Positions 1-11,800 of a stretch of 64,000 bases of DNA are shown here, in pieces. How positions within the stretch are numbered: the stretch's first letter is position 1; the number at the start of each line of letters is the position of its first letter. The notes beneath the pieces are model-generated. The model saw nothing but the letters and a program-made list of their open reading frames with translations. It was not told the origin of the DNA and did not search any database. The translations under genes and the position numbers were made by a program. Source of the DNA: Mugil cephalus (taxonomy: Eukaryota; Chordata; Actinopteri; Mugiliformes; Mugilidae); NCBI RefSeq assembly GCF_022458985.1, contig NC_061771.1:28512001-28576000 (forward strand), given 5' to 3'.

Positions 1-838
1 TTAAAAAAGTGTCAACATCTTCTATAGTGAGTGTTTGGTTTGACTCTCTCTGCTCTCACAGTGTCATTTTTGTGACTTTTTTCAGATTTTCTTTTAAAGG
101 GACAGATATGTCTCTTCAGAGGAGGTGGAGACCAACACTGAGCTAAAAGAGTTGCTTTGAAGTAGTTGTGGTTTTATGGAAATTGCTGCAGGTTTTTAGA
201 CAAATTCTAGCCAATAAGCGAGTAGAGTTCAACTGTTTAATGACGTAATAATCAGTTTTCCTTTGAATTAAAAAAGTGTTAAGATCTTCATCACTAGGTT
301 TAGCTTGTCTTGGTTCCACGACTCTCACTGCTACCATCTGAACGTCCACGGAGGAGACAGATATGTCTCTTCAGAGGAGGTGGAGACCAAAACAGAGCTA
401 ATAGAGTTTGTAACCATGATGGTTTTTGATCGTGCCAAGGAGTGTTAACGTGTAGGAGAGTAGCCTGTTGTTCTGTTAAGTTCATGCAAATAAGTTATTG
501 TGTCTGAAATAAATCAGCACAAAGAAATAAAAAGAAGCTAAAGAGACTTTTATTTCTCTCCGGTGGAGTCGGTGGAGACCAAAACAGAACTAAAAGAGTT
601 GCTATTTCAGTTTTTATGGAATTTTTTTTAAACAAGTAATAATAATAAAAAAATTAAAAACATTTTTCAGTCCTTAATGGTCTGTGTTTGAAAGTCACAG
701 AGGAGGAGATGAGGTCCATTAGAGGTTTCCAGCTGTGATTAACGTGTGTCTGTAGCCACTAAAGCTAAATATGATACCAAGACCAAAGTGCACAGGGATG
801 GAAAAGTGTCAGAAAATCACGTTTACTCCTCGTTCCAG
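1..838 (+). repeat. socs7 intron with degenerate ~190-255 bp tandem repeat
   Basis: This stretch lies upstream of the first recognisable socs7 exon and should be intron. It holds three diverged copies of a motif containing ATGTCTCTTCAGAGGAGG and GGTGGAGACCAA (the latter at about 124, 379 and 570), each followed by a variant of GAGCTAAAAGAGTTG. Spacing is about 255 and 191 bp. No coding exon is evident. The motif looks like a dispersed fish repeat in local tandem, but its class cannot be named from the sequence. Confidence 0.6.
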
Positions 839-2064
839 GGCTTCCTCCGACTCCAGTCCAGCTGCTGTATCCCGTGTCTCGCTTCAGCAACGTGAAATCA
901 CTACAACACCTCTGTCGCTTCTGCATCCGACAAATAGTTCGCATCGACCACATCCAGGAGCTTCCACTGCCCAGGTACGCGGCTCCTGTTAGTTCTTAAA
1001 GTCTGGACACATTCACACAACATCCTATATGACGGGTGAAGAAGGACACCTGGACATTTTTATAAAGCTGGCATCTCATTTTAATACCACGTCAGATTGA
1101 GTTCAATAAGAACCGATCCACCACTTTCTGTGGACTTTGGTGTCTAATGTTGATTGTGTATCTTTTTCTGTAGCTACGCTGCTCATTCATTCAGTCAAAT
1201 GTTACAGACAGTTACCTTTATATAATATGAGCCAGATTCACCTCCTAGAAAAATATCTGAGTCCTAGTTGAATAACGGTTTTAGATGTAAGAGTCTATGT
1301 GTTTAACAAACTGACATATGATTTCATTAACCTCCTGAGACCTGAGCTTTTGTTTGGTATAAATTTTCAGTTTCTCCATTTCATTAAGAGCTATAAAAAC
1401 TAAGCATCGCCTTTGAAGTGGAAGTGGTTCTTGGGAAAAAATGTCCTCATGTGTGGACACAGGGATTAATTCACTCAATATTATAATAATTAAGGCAATA
1501 AAGGCCATATATATATATGTATATATATAGTGATTGCACAAACTTAAAACTTAATGTCCCCATACGAGGACGCAGGGTCTCAGGAGAATAAAAAAAAAAA
1601 GATCCAAAAGGGAACTTTAAAAGTATTAAAAGCCTTTATTTAAGAACGGCAAGAAGCTGGTTAAAAGTACATGGGCCTGATGGGCGGCCATATTGGCAGA
1701 GGTTTCATTATTTGAGTGAGATCGAAATAATTAATAATTGGATTTTTCACTGGAAAACAAATAGAAATCTGAAAGTGTGAGCTCAGCTAAGCTTCCCAGA
1801 GAGAGTCCCTGTACACGATGAGGACGTGTAGTATCTGTCGAAGGTTTTAATCAGTAATAATAATAATATAAACCTTTCGTCTGGTTTCGGCCTTTGACTT
1901 GTAACTGTTGTTTCTCGTGTTTCTATTTCTTTTCCCCCCTCAGGCCGCTGATCTCCTACCTGAGTAAATTTTATTACTACGACCCCGAGGAGGAGATGTA
2001 CCTGTCAATCAAGAGCATCCGGAGGGTGGTGGGAGCTGTGCAGGAGGCCGAGTCGCAGACGTAG
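839..2064 (+). CDS. socs7: Suppressor of cytokine signaling 7, 3' end (last two exons)
   Basis: These are the final two coding exons of a SOCS7-type adaptor. SOCS7 proteins bind phosphotyrosine through an SH2 domain and recruit an Elongin-Cullin5 ubiquitin ligase through a SOCS box, which dampens cytokine and insulin signalling. Exon 839-974 reads GLPPTPVQLLYPVSRFSNV then KSLQHLCRFCIRQIVRID, a SOCS box with its BC-box (SLQHLCRF). It ends in phase 2 at GTACGC. Exon 1944-2064 gives PLISYLSKFYYYDPEEEMYL and stops with TAG at 2062-2064. The LPLPRPLISY and FYYYDP segments match the SOCS7 tail as I know it and separate it from SOCS6. The 5' exons with most of the SH2 domain lie outside the window. 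The acceptor at 837-838 (pyrimidine tract then CCAG) is the best choice, but the reading frame also stays open for a short distance upstream. Confidence 0.87.
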
Positions 2065-3185
2065 CAGCAGAGGTCTCATCGGCTCAAGTGAGCGAGCGTC
2101 ACAGCGGCCGTGATGATTGTTGCGCTTCTTGATTTCTGCAAGAAATTTCTTTTTTTTGGGGATATTTTTGTATGAGGAATATGAAGCTTGAACCAAATCC
2201 GAAATGGGGACGCTGCTCTATATGAAGGAACAGAGAATGTTGATTAATTGATTGATCTTATGCACTAATTATTAAGCATTATTTGGCATCACATTAATCT
2301 AGTTCCACTTCACCTTGTCTGCAGGTTTCTTACGGAGGACTTGTCTGTAGCGGCCTGCCAGTCCTGCAGCATCAGCCGATCAGAGTCCCTGGACGCCTGC
2401 GTGTCCAGCTGGACTGAGATGGACCTTCCCCTGTGTTAATGTGGACTAATGAGAGGAGGGATGACTGTTTGCAGCTGGATGGACGGCGGGACAGATGTGC
2501 AGATACGGAGGAGGAGGAGGAAGAAGGACTGGGTCGCGTCTGAGGAGGGACTGCAGGGAAGGTCTCGCCTGAAAAGCTGCTGGCAGGAAAAACAAAAAGA
2601 GAGAAAGAGGCCGTGCGTGGATTATGAACTCAATTCTCCGGTTTCCTGCTGAGCTGGACTTCTGAAACACAATGCACTGGTCGATTTGTACAACTGCTCT
2701 TTGCTGCCATTTCTTTGTTTTTTTTCCCTTCCATTCTGTCAAAATGAGGAGTTTTTGGGTTGAAAGTTGCCCCTCGGGGTAGATAGATGTACGCACAGAG
2801 GCAGGGCAACAGAGGCACAACCATCAAACTATTTATTGAGTCCAGCAGCAAAAACGAAAATGAAAACACTTGAGTTCAGCTTTTACTGAGGAAACGGTTT
2901 CAGTTCTTTGTTTTTGGAGTTGATCCTCTGACACTTTATTTCCACCGATTAAACAGAGACATATACAGCAACAACCAGATCCCTTTTTGCTTTTTGCATC
3001 CACTGGTTTACCAAAAAACATTTCTAGCTGCATCACTTGATTAAATCTATGGAGCGGAATGACACTCGCAGATCGTCAGCTGTTTCTTAAATAATTTAGG
3101 TGTTTCCCTCACAACTACACCACAGCTGCTGCTCAGTTTTTGGAGAAAACAAATCAACAATAAGAAAAACAAAGATGTTCACATA

Positions 3186-3446
3186 GATCAGTCATAACAT
3201 TATGACCACCTTCCTGATATTGTGCCTCCAAAAGTGGCACAAGGGCACAAAAGTGTTTTTGTGTGTGTGTCAGGCTGCATCCTGCTGTCATTGCTATGGG
3301 CTGGGGGGGTCTGGCCTGGTCTGGTCTGGTCTAGGTGGGAGCTACATGTCTAAGTAACATCCACTCGAAGAACACCGAATTGTCACAAGATGGTTTTAAA
3401 TGTTAATTACGTCTCCTGTCAGTGGTCATAATGTTGTGGCTGATCA
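3186..3446. mobile_element. Non-autonomous Tc1/mariner-like element, copy 1
   Basis: The left end reads GATCAGTCATAACATTATGA and the right end is its inverted counterpart, TCATAATGTTGTGGCTGATC. The ~261-bp interior holds a (GT)n run, GTCAGGCTGCATCCTGCTG and a (CTGGT)n run, with no transposase frame. The ends resemble those I know from fish Tc1-like transposons, so a deleted derivative is likely. Confidence 0.7.
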
Positions 3447-4514
3447 GCCCCCCTGGTGCAGCATTGCAAAGTGCAAAGTTCAGAGCTTCAATTTTACTTG
3501 AAGTCGATGGTCTTCAACAGTTTCAGGTTCCTGTGGTTTCTTTCCAGATGAACCGATGAACTCGTTGCTTTTGAGGATCCAGTCCGGATATAAGGAGCTC
3601 CAACAGCTGGACGCCTACGTTTCAACTCAAGGGAGATAAAGGGTGAACTCACCGCTGCTCTGCAGTAGCTGTTAACATCTGAAATGACACCAAAGAAAAG
3701 AAGAAAATCCTCCAAAAAAAAAACAACAAAAAAAACAAAAATCCATTTTACATTACAATGACATGTTTTTTTTGTTTTTCCTGATTTAAGGTTTCATTTT
3801 CCATGGTACAGATCATTGGGATTTGACAGCATTAGTAAAAAGACTTATGCAAACAAACATAAAAACTAAAGAAGAACTTGAAGAATCCCGGCTGCTGCTG
3901 GAGGAAGGTTACAGCCCGGTGCCTCGTTGTTTCCCTGCCTCTCGGTGTCTTTATCTTTTCCGTGGCTGCTCCTAAACTGTCAGTTTTATTTGTTGAAATG
4001 CCCCCAAGGTGTATTTTGCTCACTCTGTTTCTCGGTACTCAGAAGCTGGCTACTGGCTCAGCGTTTTCAGTAAAAACAAAAAAAAACAAAAAAAAAAAAA
4101 AAAAAAGGAAGAAAAATAAACTTTGGTGTGTCGCATATTTATTTATTTATTTTATTTTTTTGAGTATTTTTATATTACGATTGAAACTAGTGCTATTTAT
4201 AAATACACATTATTATTTTGCATTCGATTTTAAGTTATTCAAACAATACACAGGTTCATTTCTGCCACCATTTATCCCTTTACTAGGGCGGGATTAAAAA
4301 ACAAAACAAATATGACAAATGTCCAATCAACCAAAGATTTTATGACCCCCTCTCCTTCTGCAGTACCACCGCGCACACTCTAGGGGGCGTGGACCCACTG
4401 TTGAAGACCTATGTCCTAAACGATGAGATACGATGAAGAGCTTTGTAAAAAAACAAAACAAAAAAGCAAAACAAAAAAAAACAACAACAAAACAAGCTCA
4501 ACTTTGGGCTTTCT

Positions 4515-4561
4515 GTTACTCTTCTACTAAAAATAGTATTTATTTTTAGTAGAAGAGTAAC
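4515..4561. repeat. Perfect 21-bp inverted repeat (hairpin) in socs7 3' region
   Basis: The arm at 4515-4535 is the exact reverse complement of 4541-4561, with a 5-base loop at 4536-4540. Flanking GCTTT and AAAG-A-GC allow a few more pairs across small bulges. It may be a foldback fragment or a small-RNA precursor-like hairpin. Confidence 0.75.
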
Positions 4562-6059
4562 TAAAGAGCTAATTTGTGAAATGACGGTTCCTATTTGTTG
4601 TGGAACCGAGTCCCAGAACAATACTCCTCTATAATCTATTTTTTTTTTTTTTTTTAATTTTTGATGAGTTAAATGAATGAATGAGCTAAATCCAATGATT
4701 GACCAAAAAATATAAAAATAAATAAAATAAAAATAAATAAAATAAAAAAAGAACTCAAAATTCATGACATAAGAAGCCAGGACCATATAGAATAATATTG
4801 CACCTAAACATTTAACTTATAGTTTCTTATAAAGCAAAGAAAGACAAGAACTTTCCTAATATCAAATAATCTGGAAACAGATATTTTAGTTAATGTATTT
4901 TTCAGTGAACTAAAGCATGATTTGACTGATCGTCTCAGCTGTAGTGACAGTAAACTTGTGTTTATTTTCCAGGCAGCAGTTTACGAATGCAACCCTATTA
5001 GGCAGCCACCAGGATTGAAATATAGATGTGACAAAAGCCGCTGAGGAGTTAACTCTGTGAGGATGTTTCACAGCTTCTGGCTTCTCGGCGTAGAAAGTGC
5101 TTCATATATATATATATATATTTTTTAATGTCAGTTATTCCCTTTGAAATGTTTAAGGCTGAAAAGTCTCCAGCTTTGGCTCGATGAGGAACTCTGCTCA
5201 GTAAAAAAAAAAAAAAAAGTGAGAAATCTGAGTTAAATTATGCAGCTCTCTTTTTCCGAGGAGCCTGGGGAGAAGGTGATAGACAGTATCTGGATCCTCC
5301 ACCGCCAACTAGCAGCACACTTGAGGTGAAGAGGGAGGAAAGTGCTTCAGCTAAAAGCAGTAGTTGCCCCGGCACTTAAAAATAAAAAAATAAAATAAAA
5401 GCCATGCTGTTATGCATGGAGAGGATGAGGACGCATCTGGGACAATCAAGAGATGCCTGTGTGTGAATAAGGTCAAGTGCACTCTCTGGGAAAAGGCTCC
5501 GTGAAAAAGCCTCTGCATGCGCCGTGGATGTGAACAGAGTCACGAAGAGCGATCCGCTGAGAAAGAGGGACGGCTCATCGTCTTACATGTCGGCTCGCGG
5601 CGCCCGGGGGGCCAAACTGGGCTGATGTTGACGACAGATGGGACTGACAGCCACAGTTTTTCCCAACAGGGTGAAAGGCCTGCCGAGGCAGAGCTGCGGT
5701 CACGACGGACGTGCTTGTTGGGTTGTAACAGGAAACCAAAACGTCTATTCCCACCGTAGCTGGACGCCAGACAGAGAATAAACATGATCCTCACCCTGTC
5801 ACTTCAAAATTTATGGTGTCAACTCATTTTATTGCCTTGCGATTAATAACAAATAACACATAATATACTCAAACTGTAACTTGTATTATGCATAATAATA
5901 ACAGTAAAAATAATAATAACATACTTTAAAGCTATTTTAATCACTTGCTGCAGGGAAAGATTTTTATTTTGCACCAAAAGTTACATAAACAGTTATCAAA
6001 ACAATATATTTTCTGCAAGTCACCTTTGACCCCCCCATACAGGAGGCTGACGTCAGATC

Positions 6060-6800
6060 CGTGCGCTACAGACAGTCTAAACGCATGATAGCATGCACCA
6101 TTATGAACATGTAATACACCAAAATGACGGGGGGAAACTCATCTAAAAGCCTCTATCAGACATCACCACAAATAAAACCCCAAGCAATTGTATGGGAATG
6201 GCCCTGACGATTGCAACGATGTCTGTCTCTTCGCTGTGCCACAAAAACTCAGAGAGCTAGAAGCCAAAGAGTCGCAAAAATAACATTGACAAAATCACAA
6301 AATGTCTTACCTTTGCTGTTTTGTGATTAAAAGTTATATTCCAGCTCCAAATAACCCTTCGTCAGTTTGAAATGAATCAAGAAGCTGTTTACATGAAAAG
6401 GAAGAGGCTTCTAGGTTCGAGTGTAGGGTCACTGACAATACGCGATCTTTGGGTTTACTTTCGCTCTGGATCGTTATTGGTGGTTGCTACGGTAAATACA
6501 TGGTGTTTGACTCTCTGGCCTGGGTTTGATCGATAGAGGTGTCAGTCATTAAAATTGACCAATCGGTTGTCGAGATATTCTCCTTTGAGTTTCACCGAAA
6601 CTGTTGTATCTGTATTTAGTGATATATGAGTGAAACTAAATGAGTTTCTCAGACTGAGAAGGTCAAATGGCACATAAAAAGGCATAATTTGTGGTTCCGC
6701 CTGGACATAAATGGGCTAAAACATCTCTAAAATTGTTTAGATTCACCTTTTTACGGTCTTCTTTTACACAGTTACTAACCCACATACAGGGGTGGTTTTT
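6060..6800 (+). repeat. Dispersed ~740-bp repeat, copy A (inverted relative to copy at 31690)
   Basis: Much of this segment reappears as a diverged reverse complement at 31690-32420. Shared landmarks are ACATGTAATACACCAAAA near 6110 (TTGGTGTATTACATGTTC near 32360), AGCTAGAAGCCAAAGAG near 6260 (CTTTGGCTTCTAGCTCTC near 32230), and GGACATAAATGGGCTAAAA near 6700 (TTTAGCCCATTTATGTCC near 31810). Class unknown. Confidence 0.7.
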
Positions 6801-7429
6801 TACCCCAACAGAAATTTATATTTTTTACTTTGTTCCAGGCGACTTTTCTCTGACAGAGTAACATATATCTTTATTCTGACACTTTTGTAGCAATCTCACA
6901 GGTGTCCGTGACACAGGTGTCCAAAATTATTCACACAGCCCCTATAATAAGATATAACACATTAATTATTATATGTCATTTTCGCACAGGAGGCAGAAAA
7001 ATAGACATAGGGGCAAAGAGGTTAATAATTGTATTAGAGCTGTGTGAGTCTGCTGTTGGGTTGATTAATCTACAGGTATTGAATACAAAAATACTCAAAG
7101 AGCAACTAAAGATGTAAAAAAAAAAAGTTTTTGTGAAGTAAATTATTAAGTGGGATCAAAACAAAACACTCAAGTCACTAACAAGTGCTTCAAATGTTTT
7201 TTGAAATCAAGTAACTCCATGAGAGTGTCACAATCAAAGTGACGTTTAAAAGCATGAAAAATTAAGTTGTCCTTGTTATGTGGTTTTATATACCAGACAC
7301 AAACTATTTACCTACCTGTCCTAAATGCGTAAAGGCACAGGCCTCCAAAGGTACAGGGCTAGCATATAACACGCCATATATCTGGTTGGAGAAGTCTGTG
7401 GTGTGTTTACAGCTTTAAATTAAAAGTAT

Positions 7430-8400
7430 AATCTGCTTACTGGAGCTCGGTGCAGTCTGTGCCAGCCTCTAAAGAGAAACTGTATTGTTTTGAAAGTTGT
7501 TTGTGTAATTATCCATGCAAACATACTCCATGTCTGCACTGAGTGGCAAAGATTATAAAGTTCACAATTGTAGTTCAATGCATTTCAGACGGAGGCTGCT
7601 GCTGTTTTTACTTCACTACAATAGTTTTACATCCCTGGAAGCTCTTTGTTTGTTTTGCATTGAAAAAAAAGATGCTGATGCTACAGTTGGTTGATATGAT
7701 ATGATGACTTTCAGAAAATCGATTGGTTTGGTAATTTGTTTATGTCACTTTCCATGCAAAGATACAATAGTTTTACATCTTTAGCAGCTCTGTGAGTGTT
7801 TTGCATTCAAATCCAATCAGGATGCTGTAAACTACCCAACAGCAAACTCGCACAAGATCTGAAACGAGCGGTTGATTTATTACGTTCACTTGCAGAAAAT
7901 GTATTGTTTTGATCATTGATTATGTCACTTCCTGCAGGTACAGGGACGCTGCTGTTTTTACTTCACCGCAATAGTTTTACATCTTAAGTAGCTCTTTGTT
8001 TGTTTTGCATTGAAAAAAAGGAATGTGATGCTACAAGTTGTTGATTTATTAAGATGCCTTGCAGAAAATTTATTGTTTTGATGATTGCAAAAATACTCTA
8101 TGCTTTCAGGAAGTGGACTAAAGTTCATAATTTTACCAAACTACGTTTCAGAGGGAGGCTGCTGTTTTTACTTCACTGCAATAGTTTTACATCTTTGGTC
8201 GTTCTTTATGTATTTTGCATTCAAAAAGGATGCTTACGCTACAATTTGTTGATTTATTTAGATGACTTGCAGAAAATCTATCGTGTTCATAATCGTTTTC
8301 GTATTTTTCCCTGCAGAAATACTCCAAGTCTGCAGGAAGATAATAGTTCCGCATGTTTGGCAGCTCTCCGGGTGTTTTGCATCCAAAACTCGTAAAGGTG
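7430..8400 (+). repeat. Degenerate 150-210 bp tandem repeat upstream of sp2
   Basis: A block containing CTGCTGTTTTTACTTCACT, ATAGTTTTACATC, GCTCTTTGTTTGTTTTGCAT and TTGATTTATT recurs with divergence. ATAGTTTTACATC-like anchors sit at about 7621, 7768, 7970, 8181 and 8342. The array ends within ~50 bp of the GC-rich sp2 promoter. Confidence 0.65.
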
Positions 8401-8439
8401 GCTCTAGCCGGACCTTATGAAAACAGTCCGCTCCTCACC

Positions 8440-8853
8440 TGATCCACTGGGACCGTTTCAACAGGTCAGGCAGCGGCGGCTCCGAGCTCATTGATCCTCT
8501 CTCCTGTCACTCTCGCTGTGACCGCACTGCCCCCCGCGGATCACATTGGCCGGCCGGGACGTCACTTGAAGCCGCCGGGCCCCTCTCTTGTTCCACGGCT
8601 TGTCCTCCGGGAGCCTCCCCCCCGTCGAGCGCCATCTCGACACCCGATTGGTCGACGCGTCCGCCATCGACCGACGTGCGCAAAAGGCGCCCGGGGACTG
8701 GCCGCGCGGGCCGTCAGTCACGGACACGACTCCGGCGGATTGGTGCGCTCGGCCGCCGCTCGGCGCTCCATTGTGCGTGGATTGGTGCAGCGGCGCGGGC
8801 GGGGACTCCTCCACGGGCTCGGTCTGCAAGGATCACGGAGAGCGAATGTCGTC
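8440..8853 (+). promoter_or_regulatory. sp2 GC-rich promoter with four inverted CCAAT boxes and a GC box
   Basis: The segment is strongly GC- and CpG-rich against AT-rich surroundings and ends at the sp2 start codon. Four ATTGG motifs (reverse CCAAT, the NF-Y site) lie at 8545-8549, 8647-8651, 8739-8743 and 8781-8785. A GC box, GGGCGGGG, lies at 8797-8804. No TATA box is seen. The layout fits a TATA-less housekeeping promoter; the GC box could let Sp-family factors regulate it. Confidence 0.7.
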
Positions 8854-8857
8854 ATGA
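8846..8857 (+). promoter_or_regulatory. Three-codon upstream ORF overlapping the sp2 start
   Basis: ATG TCG TCA TGA begins at 8846, and its stop (8855-8857) overlaps the sp2 ATG (8854-8856) as ATGA. If transcription starts upstream, ribosomes would finish the short ORF on top of the main start. Confidence 0.6.
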
Positions 8858-11800
8858 GCGGTGGGTAGGAATTAAAACATTGGTGTTTATATTACATTCT
8901 GCTTCGTAAAACATTATATTTGCGTTGAAGGGGGAAACGCCACGCGTCGCGCGGCGTGGATAACCGTGTTTCGGGGCCCACTCAGGCGGCTGCGTGGACC
9001 AAAAATAAGCAGTACACTTCCGGAAAAAGGGGGCTGCGTTTTTTTTCTGTAACGTTATCAAAGAGTTTGACTGGCTAGCCGTGTAGCTGGTGCGTTTACT
9101 TGCTTCTCCTGCTCTATACGTGGAGTCCCGACACGCACACGCTTCACGCAGCGCCTAATTGCGTGAAAGGTGCAAGTTGCGGCCACACATTATCCCGCAT
9201 ATAATCTGCACGGATATGAAATGAGCTTAAAACCACTCCAGCCTGCTACTGCCACCTAGCCTGCATGCTAACGTTAGCTCTGCAAGCCAAAAGTATGTGT
9301 TTGATGGCGGCGCTAGTTTCAGGCCGCGATGTTTTATTGTTGTTGTTGTTGTTGTTTTAGTTTTTTTGGTGTGCATTATTTGCGGGGCTTGGATACACAC
9401 CTCCGGTTATCCGTAAAATAAATAAATAAATAAAAAAACAGAGCCCGGAGAGATTAGCGACCAACAACAACATATGTGCAACACTCCTTCCTATTCACAA
9501 CCGCACTGTTTACTGTGTTTACTGGGAACCACGTATACTTAACCAGCACATACATATTTATACCTGCATTACGCACTGTCTGCATCTTCAATTGCTTTTT
9601 TTTCTTTTTTGTTAAGATAAGAAAGGGTTTATGTGTCACATGCACAGTTCTACACAGTGCAATGCACAATGGAATGTATCTGCAGCAAGTAGTAGAAAAG
9701 TACGACAGTAGAAACAGTGTTTAAGTCCAGTTAAGGCTCAGAGTTGAGCAGACGGATGATATGAGGATAAAAAAAAACAGTAGAAGCACTAGGGAGAAGA
9801 GAAAGTGTCCAGAGTGCCTTGGCCCCAGTGTTTTGTATAAATGTCCTGCAGATCGAGGCGAGGGGGGATCTTATTTGTATTTTGCTTGCTGGTGATATCA
9901 TCATATTTTTTCCCCCATACATAGTCCTCCTACATGTGTTCTGTTTGTGTGAGCGGTGAATGTTTCTGTACGGCTGCTGCTAATCGGGTGAATTTACCCA
10001 TTGTGGGGCAAATAAAGGCGTATCTTATCTTATCGGCTCAGTTGCAGGCTGAGATATCCCTGTGTGAGTTCAGGGCATCGAGCTTCACAACCGAGTCTCT
10101 CAGCGCGTTTACATGCGCGGCGTAATCGAGCTATTTCACTTTCTGAATGAGGTCCTTGTCCCCGGTTTACATGCAACGGAGAAAAATTGAATAACTCATG
10201 GGAACGTGTCCTCCTCCTTTCGCACTAGGTGGCGATATGTGTCTTCTCAGCGGGTTAATACGGCCCCTTTCCAGTTGATCTATTACCTCGTATAATTAAC
10301 AACAGTTGTTCGTGCGTCAGACCGGCATTTTAAACGACAATTAGGTGGATAATAGTGCAGCTTTTATAATCTCGTATGTAATGTGTGCGCTACTTTTGGT
10401 GCGGATAAGATGGTGCTATCCCTCAGGTGGTTCTTCTACTGGCTCTGTTTACCTTCTTCTTCTGCGACCGGCTTTCTTGGATGTTTTAGTTGTGCGCAGC
10501 AGTTGTGTTGTCTAGTTTAACTCAGATTAAGGCGTATACGTGCCGGAGAAAAACGATTTCCAAACACAGTATCTGTGTCTTAATCGGATAAGGAGTGACG
10601 TGTTCACTGCACTTAAGTTGTCCAGTTAAAGTCTTATTAAGGCAGTAGTTCGTTTTTTTTTTTCATGTGCATGTAAACGTACTGTGTGATACTTGTGTTT
10701 GTTTTGTTAAATTGATCAAGTTCAGTGTTGGTGGCACAACTAGACCGTGCGTTTTGTAGAAAAAGGCAATTTCCGACTTTAAGCCTTTTCCTCACAATTA
10801 GAAACGTTGTAATGAGACCCACGTCTTACTCAGGAGTTTCTGAGAAGGAAGCACGCGCTTTGAAAAGTGTTAAAACAGCTGCTTGAAACACTGACTTTGC
10901 AGTTCCTGACTCGCTTTCTAAGCTGAGAATGTGCTTCGTGTAAGATTACCTTGTGTTTAAACATTCGTACATGGGTGGTATTTATCTACACTGACGTGCC
11001 ACATAATTAGGTACACTAGTGAAAACAAATGCATCCTAATATAACAGATATCGTCCTTTTGATCTGAGCTTCGTGAAGGTTATCAGAATTTCTACAATAA
11101 TAGTACAGCTTTTTTAAAATCTCGTACGTAATGTGTGCGCAGCTTCTGGTGCAGATAAGACGGCGCTGTCCCTCAGGCGGTTCTTCTACCGGCTCAGTTT
11201 AACTTCTTCTTCTTTTGCGACTGACTTTCTTGGATGTTTTTGTTCGGGGTCACACGCATTCGCACACTCGTTATCCTGTTAGTTTCCCGTTTAAGCGTAT
11301 ACATGCCGGACAAAAAAGAATTCCAATCGCATTATCTGGGTGTCTTAATCGGATAATGAGAACTCCGATTTTAGTGGGAGTAACAGTTTTACATGCACTT
11401 AAGTTCTCCTGTCATACGCTGATTAAGACAATAACTGTTTTTTTGTCATGTGTATGTAAACGTACGAGTGTTTAATTCAGTCCAGTTCAACACCACCACA
11501 AACTACTTCCTCTAAAATGATCATCCAGTTAAATCACCACATTTCTGACACAGTTTCAACATGAGTTGAACCTAATCACATTCACGAAGGAGGATTTAAT
11601 GCAAGATTCTTATATTAGAATGTCGTCGTTTTCCGTATTCCTGCTTATTTTGCATCATTTCATTTTTTATACGGAACAACATGCACATTTCATTCATGTC
11701 TTATGGAAAACAAGCATTTATATCTGTTTACAGTTGCTCTGTGTCGTGCCTGGTTGTCTTCTTTGTGCCGTGCGTTTATCGCCCGGTGTTTGGTTTTTCA

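Larger units (their letters stand above)
2065..5800 (+). other. socs7 3' untranslated region and flank
   Basis: No coding exon is seen after the socs7 stop. AATAAA signals occur at 4115-4120 (after a long A run) and 5777-5782, so the transcript may end at either, or earlier. The stretch contains one Tc1-like inverted-repeat element (3186-3446), a perfect hairpin (4515-4561), A-rich and (TA)n runs near 5105, and short open frames with no recognisable protein. Confidence 0.4.
5800..8440. other. Intergenic region between socs7 and sp2
   Basis: No gene is recognised here. The stretch contains the ~740-bp dispersed repeat at 6060-6800 and a degenerate tandem array at about 7430-8400. The largest open frames (about 70-115 codons) have no recognisable domain and fall inside repeats. 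Confidence 0.5.

Noticed and set aside
3878-4297. 139-codon frame after socs7
   Set aside because: It contains a long lysine run from poly-A and simple sequence; no family is recognised and it lies in a 3' UTR-like region.
6400-6430. GGTTCGAGTGTAGGGTC resembling a tRNA T-arm
   Set aside because: No acceptor stem, anticodon arm or A box can be placed around it.
8488-8868. Overlapping open frames on both strands in the sp2 promoter
   Set aside because: They reflect low stop-codon frequency in GC-rich DNA and have no protein similarity that I can recognise.
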